From DATGKR01 sp035294565 (GTDB lineage: Bacteria; Actinomycetota; Acidimicrobiia; Acidimicrobiales; Palsa-688): a stretch of 33,267 nucleotides of DNA. This document shows, one piece after another, positions 15,386 to 24,311 of this stretch. The notes under the pieces are model-generated. The model saw only the letters and a list, made by a program, of their open reading frames with translations. It was not told the origin of the DNA and searched no databases. Location of the stretch: NCBI GenBank assembly GCA_035294565.1, contig DATGKR010000184.1, forward strand, positions 1-33,267. Reading direction: 5' to 3'. How positions within the stretch are numbered: position 1 is the stretch's first letter; each line of letters begins with the position of its first letter. The position numbers were made by a program, and so were the translations under genes.

Positions 15386-15469
15386 GTGTCCAAACGAACC
15401 AGAAAGGCCCGCTTCCGGGCGCGCCGCAAGAAGGCAAACCACGGCCAGAAGCCCCGCCGGGGCCGTTAA
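15386..15469 (+). CDS. Small ribosomal protein bL37-like
   Basis: A 27-aa, very basic peptide: MSKRTRKARFRARRKKANHG, then QKPRRGR. The MSKRxRKxR start and KKANHGxxP core match the small actinobacterial protein that was seen in the mycobacterial 50S subunit and named bL37; identification is from memory of that pattern. It is expressed alone from a leaderless-type promoter. Its TAA stop shares ttaa with the TAA of the convergent PfkB kinase gene. Confidence 0.82.
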   Translation: MSKRTRKARFRARRKKANHGQKPRRGR

Positions 15470-16506
15470 CCGTTGGTGGCGCCCGGCGCCGGGATCAGGT
15501 CGCCCAGAGGGGCGAGCGGGCGGGCCCCGAGGTGCCCTACGACCTCGGCGGCGACGAGCGCCCCGAGCCTGGCGCTGTCGCGCGGCCCGAGACCGCTGAC
15601 CAGGCCATGGAGGTAGCCGGCGGCGAAGCTGTCACCGGCCCCGGTCGTGTCGACAACCGCAGGCGTCGGGGCGGCCGGCACGTGGTGCACCTCCCCGCCG
15701 GAGGCGACGACGCACCCGGCCGCTCCCCGGGTGACCACCACCGAGGGGCAGTGGCCGCCGAGCGCGCTGAGCGCCGATTCGACGTCGCGGCTCCCCGACA
15801 AGAGCAGTGCTTCCGCCTCGTTGGCGAAGAGCAGATCCACCTGGTCGAGGAGGATGCGCATGTCGCCCAGCACCACCGCCGCCCAGCCCGGGTCGGACGC
15901 GGAGAAGGCGACCAGCGTGCCGGCTTGCCGGGCGAGCGACACGGCCGCGTCCACGGCCGCGCCCGTCGGCTGCTTGCCGTAGAGGTAACCCTCCACGTAG
16001 AGCACCTGGGCGGAGCGCACGGCTTCGGCGGGGACCTCGGAGGGCGAGAGAGTCGCTCCGACCCCCAGGTCGGTGCACATGGTGCGCTCGCCGTCGGGAG
16101 TGACCAGCACGAGCGACCTGCCGGTGCTGCCCCCGCCGGCGGCCGGGCAGTCGAAGCGGACCCCCGCGGCGCGCAGGTCGTGGGCGAACACGCCCCCGAG
16201 CGTGTCGGACGCGACCTTCCCCACGAAGCGGCAGGGCGTGCCGAGCGACGCCAGGCAGGCGGCGGTGTTCGCCGCCGAGCCCCCCGAAGCCTCGGTGGCG
16301 GGGCCGAGGGCAGCGTAGATCCGCTCTGCGTCGGTCCCTTCGACCAGGGTCATCGTCCCCTTCGTGAGGCCCAGCTCCCGAAGCAGCCGGTCCGGGCTGG
16401 GGGCGAGCACGTCCACGACGGCGTGGCCCATCGCCACGACAGCCTCGCCCGCCGACACTTCGGATCCGGGGGCTTTCTGCGCTGGCGGGACCTGGTCGGG
16501 ATGCAC
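15466..16506 (-). CDS. PfkB-family carbohydrate/nucleoside kinase
   Basis: A 346-aa ribokinase-fold kinase, of the adenosine-kinase-like type. The substrate-binding glycines appear as ATEASGGSAANTAACLASLG. The C-terminal active-site motif DTTGAGDSFAAGYLHG carries the catalytic Asp and anion hole. GEAVVAMGHAVVDVLA is the N-terminal strand. The first 20 residues are non-conserved, so a slightly later start is possible, but GTG at 16506 sits 7 nt behind a TACGTT -10 box. Substrate (adenosine, fructose or another sugar) is not resolved. Divergent from pepN. Confidence 0.86.
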   Translation of the reverse strand: MHPDQVPPAQKAPGSEVSAGEAVVAMGHAVVDVLAPSPDRLLRELGLTKGTMTLVEGTDAERIYAALGPATEASGGSAANTAACLASLGTPCRFVGKVASDTLGGVFAHDLRAAGVRFDCPAAGGGSTGRSLVLVTPDGERTMCTDLGVGATLSPSEVPAEAVRSAQVLYVEGYLYGKQPTGAAVDAAVSLARQAGTLVAFSASDPGWAAVVLGDMRILLDQVDLLFANEAEALLLSGSRDVESALSALGGHCPSVVVTRGAAGCVVASGGEVHHVPAAPTPAVVDTTGAGDSFAAGYLHGLVSGLGPRDSARLGALVAAEVVGHLGARPLAPLGDLIPAPGATNG

Positions 16507-16518
16507 GTTGATGAACGT
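16505..16518. promoter_or_regulatory. Inverted repeat ACGTT-N4-AACGT over the PfkB start and -10
   Basis: Perfect 5-bp arms with spacer GATG. The repeat covers the PfkB GTG and its minus-strand -10 TACGTT (16519 to 16514). A repressor bound here would block transcription; this is inference. Confidence 0.4.
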
Positions 16519-16533
16519 AGCCGGCGCGCCCTC

Positions 16534-16560
16534 TATCTTGATGACGTTCCCGTTGGAACG
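16534..16560 (+). promoter_or_regulatory. Putative pepN -10 (TATCTT) plus perfect inverted repeat
   Basis: TATCTT at 16534-16539 would start transcription near 16546. CGTTCC-CGTT-GGAACG at 16545-16560 is a perfect 6-bp inverted repeat at that point, able to act as an operator or a leader hairpin. It precedes the pepN GGGAGG ribosome binding site (16570-16575). Confidence 0.4.
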
Positions 16561-16580
16561 AACAGAACAGGGAGGCCGTA

Positions 16581-19169
16581 GTGGAGAACAACGGTTACCG
16601 CCTGCCCCGCTACGCCAGGCCGCGCCGCTACGAGCTCGAGCTTCGCCCCGATCTCGGCTCTGCCACCTTCGACGGCACCGAGAACGTGCTCGTCGACGTC
16701 CTCGAGACGACCGACCGTCTCGTCCTCAACGCCGTCGACCTGGTGGTGTCGCACGTCGAGCTGGCCACGCCCGGCGGGGAGGTGCTGCGGCCGGAGGTCC
16801 GCCCCGACCCTTCCGAGCAGCAGCTCACCCTGGTGTTCCCGAAGCCCCTCGCCCCGGGCGACTCCCACCGGCTCACCCTCGAGTTCTCCGGGAGGCTCAG
16901 CGACCACCTCCGCGGCTTCTACCGCAGCACCTACCGCGACGAGTCCGGCGGCGAACGGGTCATTGCTACCACCCAGTTCGAGTCGACCGACGCTCGGCGA
17001 GCCTTCCCCTGCTGGGACGAGCCCGACTTCAAGGCGACGTTCCAGGTGACCATCGTGTGCGACCCGGAGCTGGCCGCCTTCTCCAACGCCCCCGTCGAGA
17101 GCCGCCACCCGCGCGACGACGGGCGCGTCGAGGTGCGATTCGCCGAGACGATAGCGATGTCCACCTATCTGGTGGCCTTCGTCGTCGGCCCTTTCGAGGC
17201 CACGGAGCCCGTGGTCGCGGCGGGTGTCCCGGTGAGGGTCGTCGCCACCCCCGCCAAGCTGCGCCTGGCGTCGTTCGCCGTGGAGGTCGCCGCGCACGCG
17301 ATCGACTTCCTCGCCGGGTACTTCGGGATCCCCTACCCGGGCACCAAGCTGGACCACGTCGCGGTTCCCGACTTCTCCTTCGGCGCGATGGAGAACCTCG
17401 GTTGCGTCGTGTACCGGGAGAACCTCCTCCTGGTCGACCCGGAGACCGCCGCCCAGACCGAGCTGCAGCGCATCGCGACAGTCGTCGCCCACGAGACGGC
17501 GCACATGTGGTTCGGCGACCTGGTGACCATGCGCTGGTGGAACGGCATCTGGCTGAACGAGGCGTTCGCCACGTTCATGGAGCTGACCACCGCCGACGCC
17601 TACCGTCCCGAATGGCAGGTGTGGACCGCCTTCGGCGCTGGCAAGTCGGCGGCGATGGTCACCGACGCGCTGCGGTCCACCCGACCGGTCGAGTACCCGG
17701 TCGGCCGCCCCGAGGAGGCCGAGGCGATGTTCGACGTGCTCACCTACCAGAAGGGCGGATCGGTGCTGCGGATGATGGAGCAGTACCTGGGGGCCGACAC
17801 GTTCAGGAAGGGGATCTCCCACTACCTCGCCACCCACGCCTACGGGAACACCGAGACCTCCGACCTGTGGGACGCCCTCGAGTCGGTGTCGGGGGAGCCG
17901 GTCGGGTCGATCATGGAGTCTTGGATCCACCAGGGCGGCTACCCGGTCGTGTCCGTCGAGCGGGGCGACTCGCCGGCGGCGGTCGTCCTCAGCCAGCGGC
18001 GTTTCGTCTACGACGGTCGGAGCTCAGCGGAACGGTGGGCGGTGCCCGTCAACCTGCGGGCCTCGGTCGGAGGGGAGGTGCACCGCGAGCGGGTGCTGCT
18101 CGGCGATCCGCTCGACACGGTGACCTTTCCCGGGCCGGTGGACTGGGTGGTGGTCAACGACGGCGCCTGGGGCTTCTACCGCACCCGCTACTCCCCCGAG
18201 TTGTGGCAGGCGCTGCGCGACGCCGGGCCGGCCGGGGTTCTCGACCCCCTCGAGCGTCTGGGGCTGGTCTCCGACGCCTGGGCGGCTGTCGTGTCGGCGG
18301 ACGGGGATCTCGGTGACTGGGCCGACGTGGCGGCCACCGTGGCGGCCGACGCAGACCCCGACGTGTGGGGGGCTGTCCTCGGCGCTCTCGGCCTGCTCCA
18401 CCTGATCTCCGCCGACCCAGACCCCCGCGGCGCCGAAGGCGGGGCTGCCGACCGCGGGGCGCTCGAAGGCTTCGCCCACCGGCTGGCCGCCCCCGTGTGG
18501 GAGCGGCTGGGGTGGGATCCGCCGGCCGGGGAGGACGAGCGCACCGCCGTGGCGCGAGGCCGCGTCCTGCTCGCCCTCGGGGAGATCGCCGGCGACCGGG
18601 CGGTGGCGGCGGAAGCCACCCGGCGTGTGCGCCTGCACCTGGCGGACAGCCGGGCGGGCGTCCTCGCTCCCGACGTGGTCGGCCCGGCGGCTCAGGTCGC
18701 TGTGGCCGCCGGGGACGCCGGCATATGGGAGGAGCTTCTCGACGCCTACAGACGCTCGGACAAACCCCAGGACAAGCTGCGCTACCTGTACTCCCTGGCG
18801 CACACCCCCGACCCCGGGCTGCGCCTGCGGACCCTCGAGCTGTCCGTCGGGGAGGAGGTCCGCGCCCAGGACGCCCCGTTCCTGGTCGCCGCGGTGCTCT
18901 CCCGACCCGGGCAGGCGCAGGCGTGGCGGTGGCTGGAGTCGAGATGGGAGGACCTCTCCTCCAGGCTGCCGACCAACCTGGTGCTGCGGGTGGTAGAGGC
19001 GGTGACCGCCTTCGTCGACGCCGGCCTCGCCACCGAGGTGCACCGCTTCTGCGAGACGCACGACACCGGCATCACCGAGCTGCGCCTGGCCCAGATCCTG
19101 GAGAGGATGGACCTCAACGTGGCGGTCGCTTCGCGGCTGCGAGGCACCCTGTCGGGCTCTCTCGGCTGA
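16581..19169 (+). CDS. pepN: Aminopeptidase N (M1 zinc metallopeptidase)
   Basis: Cytoplasmic M1-family aminopeptidase that removes N-terminal residues from peptides, 862 aa, typical actinobacterial length. The exopeptidase motif GAMEN is at 268-272. The zinc site HETAH is at 304-308, with the third ligand Glu327 in WLNEAF. The N-terminal beta-saddle domain contains FPCWDEPDFKATFQV, and the C-terminal ERAP1-like helical domain fills residues about 500-860. Start GTG at 16581 has GGAGG 5 nt upstream, unlike the many leaderless neighbours. Divergent from the PfkB kinase. Confidence 0.95.
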   Translation: MENNGYRLPRYARPRRYELELRPDLGSATFDGTENVLVDVLETTDRLVLNAVDLVVSHVELATPGGEVLRPEVRPDPSEQQLTLVFPKPLAPGDSHRLTLEFSGRLSDHLRGFYRSTYRDESGGERVIATTQFESTDARRAFPCWDEPDFKATFQVTIVCDPELAAFSNAPVESRHPRDDGRVEVRFAETIAMSTYLVAFVVGPFEATEPVVAAGVPVRVVATPAKLRLASFAVEVAAHAIDFLAGYFGIPYPGTKLDHVAVPDFSFGAMENLGCVVYRENLLLVDPETAAQTELQRIATVVAHETAHMWFGDLVTMRWWNGIWLNEAFATFMELTTADAYRPEWQVWTAFGAGKSAAMVTDALRSTRPVEYPVGRPEEAEAMFDVLTYQKGGSVLRMMEQYLGADTFRKGISHYLATHAYGNTETSDLWDALESVSGEPVGSIMESWIHQGGYPVVSVERGDSPAAVVLSQRRFVYDGRSSAERWAVPVNLRASVGGEVHRERVLLGDPLDTVTFPGPVDWVVVNDGAWGFYRTRYSPELWQALRDAGPAGVLDPLERLGLVSDAWAAVVSADGDLGDWADVAATVAADADPDVWGAVLGALGLLHLISADPDPRGAEGGAADRGALEGFAHRLAAPVWERLGWDPPAGEDERTAVARGRVLLALGEIAGDRAVAAEATRRVRLHLADSRAGVLAPDVVGPAAQVAVAAGDAGIWEELLDAYRRSDKPQDKLRYLYSLAHTPDPGLRLRTLELSVGEEVRAQDAPFLVAAVLSRPGQAQAWRWLESRWEDLSSRLPTNLVLRVVEAVTAFVDAGLATEVHRFCETHDTGITELRLAQILERMDLNVAVASRLRGTLSGSLG

Positions 19170-19188
19170 CCTCCCCCTACCGGGCGCC

Positions 19189-19204
19189 GACGGCGGGTGC
19201 CGTC
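19189..19204. terminator. Short hairpin between convergent pepN and xseB
   Basis: GACGGC-GGGT-GCCGTC is a perfect 6-bp stem with a 4-nt loop in the 36-nt gap between the two stops. There is no T-tract, but its place between convergent genes suits a bidirectional terminator of the U-less kind. Confidence 0.4.
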
Positions 19205-19205
19205 A

Positions 19206-19414
19206 CTAGGTGGGACCGTCAGCCCCCGGCGCCAGCTTCTCGACCCGTGCCCTCACCTGCTCCAAACGCTCCGCGGCCTCGGCGTGGAGCCTCTCGGCGC
19301 GCTCGTACAGCTCGACGGCGTCCTCGATGCCGAGGTCGCCGGCCGCCAGGCGGGCGGTCGCGTCCTCCAGTTCGGCGACGATGTCCTCGAAGCGCCGCCG
19401 CCCCCCGGCGTCGC

Positions 19415-19418
<4 letters not shown>
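19206..19418 (-). CDS. xseB: Exodeoxyribonuclease VII small subunit
   Basis: A 70-aa helical protein that joins XseA to form exonuclease VII, which degrades single-stranded DNA. The family core is visible: RRFEDIVAELEDATARLAAG, then DLGIEDAVELYERAERLHAE. Start GTG at 19418 overlaps the xseA stop (GTGA), giving coupled synthesis. Length is normal for XseB (70-80 aa). Confidence 0.93.
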
Positions 19419-20677
<1,259 letters not shown>

Positions 20678-20685
20678 GGCTCACA

Positions 20686-20696
20686 AGGCTAGCGAT
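20686..20696. promoter_or_regulatory. Overlapping divergent -10 boxes for xseA and the helicase
   Basis: On the minus strand TAGCCT runs 20691 to 20686, 8 nt before the xseA GTG. On the plus strand TAGCGA runs 20690 to 20695, 6 nt before the helicase GTG at 20702. The two hexamers share the palindromic centre of CTAG. The plus-strand box lacks the final T, so it is the weaker call. Confidence 0.45.
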
Positions 20697-20701
20697 CCGG
20701 T

Positions 20702-21907
20702 GTGACGTACCATGAGGGCACCTTGGTTCCCCCCACTTTCCACGACGCACCCACTTTCGCCGACCTGGGCATCGAAGAGGAGCTCTCCGGGGCTTTGAGA
20801 TCGCTCGGAATCTCTGCCCCTTTCCCGGTGCAGGCCCTCACCATCCCCGACGCTCTCGCAGGGAGAGACGTGTGCGGGAAGGCCAAGACCGGCTCGGGCA
20901 AGACGCTGGCCTTCGGCCTGCCCCTCCTCCAGCGGCTCGAGCCTTCCGCCGAGCGGGGCAGGTCGCCGCGTGCGGTGGTGCTGGTCCCCACCCGGGAGCT
21001 GGCCCGCCAGGTCGCCGACGTGCTCGAGCCGCTGGCCGCCGCCCGCGGCCTGGTCCTGGCCCTGTGCTACGGGGGGACCAGCATGGACGCCCAGCTCGAG
21101 TCGGTGCGCTCGGGCGTCGACGTGCTGATCGCCACCCCCGGCCGCTTGATCGACCTGCACCAGCGGGGCGAGCTGCGCCTCGACCGGGTGAAGGCGGTGG
21201 TCCTAGACGAGGCGGACCGCATGGCCGACATGGGGTTCACGCCTCAGGTGGAGTGGATCCTGCGCCACCTGCCCCGCCAGCGCCAGACGATGCTCTTTTC
21301 GGCGACCCTCGACGGCGACGTGGACCGCCTCGTACGCCACGAGATGTCCGACCCTGTCCGTCACGAGGTGGCGTCGTCGACTCAGACGGTGAGCGGGATG
21401 GTGCACCGCTTCGTGCAGGTCCACCAGCTGGACAAGGTGAAGGTGACCGCCGCCATCTGCCGCTCCTCGAGGCGCACCATCGTCTTCACGAGGACAAAGC
21501 GGGGAGCCGACCGGCTCACAGACTCCCTCCGCAAGGAGGGCGTCGACGCCCGGCCGATCCACGGCGACCTGCGCCAGCAGGCGCGCGAACGGGCGCTCAG
21601 GTCCTTCTCCGCCGGCCGCCTACCGGTGCTGGTCGCCACCGACGTCGCCGCTCGCGGCCTCGACGTGGACGACGTCGATACCGTCGTCCACTTCGACCCC
21701 CCTGAGGACCACAAGGCGTACCTGCACCGCTCGGGCAGGACCGCCCGGGCGGGCCGCGAGGGGCTAGCCGTCACCCTGGTCCTCTGGAACCAGGCGATGG
21801 ACATTGAACGGATCCAAAAGCGCCTCGGGATCTCCTCCCCGGTGGTCGAGATGTTCTCCAACGACCCCCGTCTCGCCCACCTGCGCACCTGGGAGCCCCA
21901 AGGCTGA
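20702..21907 (+). CDS. DEAD-box ATP-dependent RNA helicase
   Basis: A 401-aa SF2 RNA helicase core with no long tail, RhlE-like. Motifs in order: Q motif region (FADLGIEEELSGALRSLGI), I AKTGSGKT, Ia PTRELA, Ib ATPGRL, II DEAD in VVLDEADRMADMG, III SAT, IV IVFTRT, V ATDVAARGLDVDDVD, VI HRSGRTARAGREG. All catalytic residues look intact. It probably remodels ribosomal or messenger RNA. Start GTG at 20702 lies directly behind a TAG-type -10 box. Lack of a C-terminal extension means it may rely on partners for RNA specificity. Confidence 0.93.
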   Translation: MTYHEGTLVPPTFHDAPTFADLGIEEELSGALRSLGISAPFPVQALTIPDALAGRDVCGKAKTGSGKTLAFGLPLLQRLEPSAERGRSPRAVVLVPTRELARQVADVLEPLAAARGLVLALCYGGTSMDAQLESVRSGVDVLIATPGRLIDLHQRGELRLDRVKAVVLDEADRMADMGFTPQVEWILRHLPRQRQTMLFSATLDGDVDRLVRHEMSDPVRHEVASSTQTVSGMVHRFVQVHQLDKVKVTAAICRSSRRTIVFTRTKRGADRLTDSLRKEGVDARPIHGDLRQQARERALRSFSAGRLPVLVATDVAARGLDVDDVDTVVHFDPPEDHKAYLHRSGRTARAGREGLAVTLVLWNQAMDIERIQKRLGISSPVVEMFSNDPRLAHLRTWEPQG

Positions 21908-21917
21908 TCGTCGCCCC

Positions 21918-22130
21918 CTAGCGGCCGGCGCCCCTTCGGGCGCCCCGCCCGAACAGCCAGCGAGAGGCGAAGACCGCCACCAAGATGAGGGCCAGCACCA
22001 GGATGATCCCGTAGAAGTCGGCCGGGTCCTGGGCGGGGCCGGGCACGTTGGCGGTCGTGTAGGGGCCGCCCTTCACCGTCACCACCCCCCCGCTGTCGAG
22101 GGTCGTCGGCGGGGTGCTCGTCGTCGTCAC
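21918..22130 (-). CDS. Small single-pass membrane protein, unknown function
   Basis: A 70-aa protein: a Thr/Pro/Val-rich N-terminal part (about 1-40, probably outside the cell), one transmembrane helix (FYGIILVLALILVAVFASRW, about 40-60) and a basic Arg/Gly tail. It has no signal peptide cleavage site, suggesting an N-out single-pass topology. Start GTG at 22130 is preferred because TACGTT ends 6 nt upstream; GTG codons further upstream have no such context. Convergent with the helicase and divergent from murA. I do not recognise a family. Confidence 0.65.
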   Translation of the reverse strand: MTTTSTPPTTLDSGGVVTVKGGPYTTANVPGPAQDPADFYGIILVLALILVAVFASRWLFGRGARRGAGR

Positions 22131-22136
22131 CTGCAG

Positions 22137-22142
22137 AACGTA
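22137..22142 (-). promoter_or_regulatory. -10 box TACGTT for the small membrane protein
   Basis: On the minus strand TACGTT runs 22142 to 22137, ending 6 nt before the GTG. No ribosome binding site is visible, consistent with leaderless expression. Confidence 0.4.
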
Positions 22143-22203
22143 GACGGGCACCGCCCGACACTTGCAGAGGGCTCCCGGGGCGGGCAAGGCGCCCCGGGGC
22201 GGG

Positions 22204-22209
22204 TAGCCT
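22204..22209 (+). promoter_or_regulatory. -10 box TAGCCT for murA (leaderless)
   Basis: TAGCCT ends 8 nt before the murA GTG at 22218, with no Shine-Dalgarno. Probable promoter for murA and the coupled thioesterase-like gene. Confidence 0.55.
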
Positions 22210-22217
22210 CGACCGTC

Positions 22218-23516
22218 GTGTCCGACGCCTGGCTGATCGAACCGTCCGGTCCCCTGAGAGGGGAGGTGACGGTCCGCGGCTCGAAGAACGCCGTCACCAA
22301 GCACATGGTCGCCGCCCTTTTGGGCGACGGTCCGAGCACCATCTCCAACGTTCCCGAGGTCGGCGACGTCGACATCACCGAGGCAATCCTCACGGCCGTC
22401 GGCGCCACCGTCGTCCGCGAAGGCGACTCGATAACCGTGGTCCCCGCCGAGCAGGTCTCGCCGATCGTGCCCCTGTCCTTCAGCGGCCTCAACCGCATCC
22501 CGGTCCTCCTCCTCGGCCCCCTCCTCCACCTCGCCGGCGAGGCGTTCGTCCCCCGGGTCGGGGGCGACCAGCTGGGCGGCCGGCCGGTCGACTTCCACGT
22601 CGACCTGCTGCGGGCCCTCGGAGCGGAGGTGGAGGTGAGCTCCGACGGCATCTCGGCGCGCTGCAAGAGGCTGACCGGCGCGATCGTCGAGCTGCCCTAT
22701 CCGAGCGTGGGAGCCACCGAGTCCGCTCTTTTGTCCGGAGCCTTGGCGGACGGCAAGACGGTGATCCGCAACGCGGCGACCGAACCGGAGGTGATGGAGC
22801 TCGCCCTGTTCCTCCAGCGGATGGGGGCCCGCATCGAGCTGCGTCCCGACCGGCGCATCGTCGTCGAAGGGGTGCCCCGCCTCCACGGCGCCCGAACACG
22901 CCTGTCCGGGGACCGCAACGAGGCGTTCAGCTATCTGGTCGCCGGACTGCTCACCGGCGGGGAGGTCAGGGTCGTCGGCTGCCAGCAGGATCGGCTGGTG
23001 ACCGCCATCACCACCCTGGTCAGGATGGGTGCCGAGGTCACCGTGGACGAGGTGGCCATGAGCGCCTCCGCCCCCGAGGGGCTCCGGGCGGCGGCGGTTC
23101 AGACCGACGTCCACCCGGGGTTCATGACCGACTGGCAGACGCCGATCATGGTCCTGTTCACCCAGGCCGAGGGGATGTCCGTGCTGCACGAGACGGTCTA
23201 CGAGGACCGCTTCGTCTACGTGCCCGCCCTGCAGAAGATGGGCGGCGAGATCGAGCTCTTCGCCACCTGCCTCGGCGGCCCCGCCTGCCGGTTCCACGAC
23301 ACCAGCTACGTCCACTCGGCTGTCGTCCGGGGCCGTTCCCGCCTTCGCGGCGCGGAGGTGGAGATCCCCGACGTGCGCGCCGGGTTCTCCAGCGTCATAG
23401 CCGCCGCGGCGGCCGAAGGGCCGTCGGTGCTGTCGGGAGTTCACCACCTCGAACGCGGCTACCACCGGCCCGCCGAGCAGCTTCGCTCCCTCGGACTGTC
23501 CCTGACGACCAGGTGA
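22218..23516 (+). CDS. murA: UDP-N-acetylglucosamine 1-carboxyvinyltransferase, Asp-type active site
   Basis: First committed enzyme of peptidoglycan synthesis; transfers enolpyruvyl from PEP to UDP-GlcNAc in the cytoplasm. 432 aa. The N-terminal GSKNAVTKHM holds the conserved Lys23-Asn24 pair. The active-site loop reads RVGGDQLGGRPVDFH: Asp117 stands where the E. coli enzyme has Cys115. TDWQTPIMVLFTQAEG contains the catalytic-base Asp region. Cys-to-Asp enzymes are known in Mycobacterium and Chlamydia, stay active and resist fosfomycin, so intrinsic resistance is predicted. Start GTG at 22218 gives the family N-terminus (WLIEPSGPLRGEVTVRGSKN). Overlaps the next gene as GTGA. Confidence 0.93.
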   Translation: MSDAWLIEPSGPLRGEVTVRGSKNAVTKHMVAALLGDGPSTISNVPEVGDVDITEAILTAVGATVVREGDSITVVPAEQVSPIVPLSFSGLNRIPVLLLGPLLHLAGEAFVPRVGGDQLGGRPVDFHVDLLRALGAEVEVSSDGISARCKRLTGAIVELPYPSVGATESALLSGALADGKTVIRNAATEPEVMELALFLQRMGARIELRPDRRIVVEGVPRLHGARTRLSGDRNEAFSYLVAGLLTGGEVRVVGCQQDRLVTAITTLVRMGAEVTVDEVAMSASAPEGLRAAAVQTDVHPGFMTDWQTPIMVLFTQAEGMSVLHETVYEDRFVYVPALQKMGGEIELFATCLGGPACRFHDTSYVHSAVVRGRSRLRGAEVEIPDVRAGFSSVIAAAAAEGPSVLSGVHHLERGYHRPAEQLRSLGLSLTTR

Positions 23517-24277
23517 GCGCCCTCTACACCGAGAAGGCCGGCTATTTCCTGCCCGGGCCCCTGACCGAAGGACCCTGGCAGCCCGACGCCCAGCACGGCG
23601 GCCCGGTAGCCGCTCTGCTCGCCCGGTCCGTGGAGAACGTGCCCAGCGGCACAGCGATGCAGGTGGTGCGCCTCACCGTGGAGCTGATGCGGCCGGTACC
23701 GCTTTCCCCGTTGTCAGCGGAGGCCGGACTGATCCGACCGGGCCGCCGGGTCCAGCTGGTCGAGGCGGTGCTGCGGGCCGGAGACACCGAGGTTGCCAGG
23801 GCGCGGGCGTTGCGCATACGGGTGGCCCGCCTGGAGGTGCCGGTGGACCGCTCGGGCCCGCCCGTTCCCCTCCCCTCGGGGCCAGCCCCCGAGAACCTGA
23901 CTCCACGAACCGCCTTCGTGAACGCCGTCGACCTGCGCTTCGCCAGAGGCAGCTGGGACGAGACGGGCCCGGTGACGATGTGGACCAGGCTGTTGGTTCC
24001 TGTCGTCGAGGGGGAGGAGCCGTCCCCGCTGCAGCGGGCGGCGGGCGCTGCCGACTTCGGCAACGGGGTCAGCCGTGTCCTCGACTTCGAGAACCACACT
24101 TTCATCAACCCGGATCTCACCGTTGCCCTCGCCCGGGTGCCCGAAGGCGAGTGGATCGGCTTCGACGCCGTCACCCGGCTCTCGTCCGAGGGATACGGTC
24201 AGGCGGAGGCGCAGATCTTCGACGCCGCGGGGCCCGTCGGTCGTTCGGTGCAGTCGCTCATCGTGTCGGCGCGCTGA
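23513..24277 (+). CDS. Acyl-CoA thioesterase-like (double hot-dog) protein
   Basis: A 254-aa protein resembling the TesB-like thioesterase family common in actinobacteria. The N-terminal hot-dog contains GPWQPDAQHGGPVAALLARS and LTVELMRPVPLSPL; the second half has PLQRAAGAADFGNGVSRVLD and FINPDLTVALARVPEGEWIG. These are the usual positions of substrate-pocket residues. Likely reaction is hydrolysis of fatty acyl-CoA, but family members vary. Start GTG at 23513 overlaps the murA stop (GTGA), so it is coupled to murA without an obvious pathway link. Confidence 0.82.
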   Translation: MSALYTEKAGYFLPGPLTEGPWQPDAQHGGPVAALLARSVENVPSGTAMQVVRLTVELMRPVPLSPLSAEAGLIRPGRRVQLVEAVLRAGDTEVARARALRIRVARLEVPVDRSGPPVPLPSGPAPENLTPRTAFVNAVDLRFARGSWDETGPVTMWTRLLVPVVEGEEPSPLQRAAGAADFGNGVSRVLDFENHTFINPDLTVALARVPEGEWIGFDAVTRLSSEGYGQAEAQIFDAAGPVGRSVQSLIVSAR

Positions 24278-24298
24278 GGGGGCGCCGGGTGCAGGGCG

Positions 24299-24304
24299 TA
24301 GGCT
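24299..24304 (+). promoter_or_regulatory. -10 box TAGGCT for the RpiR-type regulator
   Basis: TAGGCT ends 7 nt before the GTG at 24312. There is no Shine-Dalgarno, so the transcript is probably leaderless. Confidence 0.5.
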
Positions 24305-24311
24305 CCGGCCC

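Noticed and set aside
14238..15437. ychF start at 15437
   Set aside because: It would run antisense through bL37 and add a Trp/Gly/Pro-rich extension before the canonical MERLGIVGLP N-terminus.
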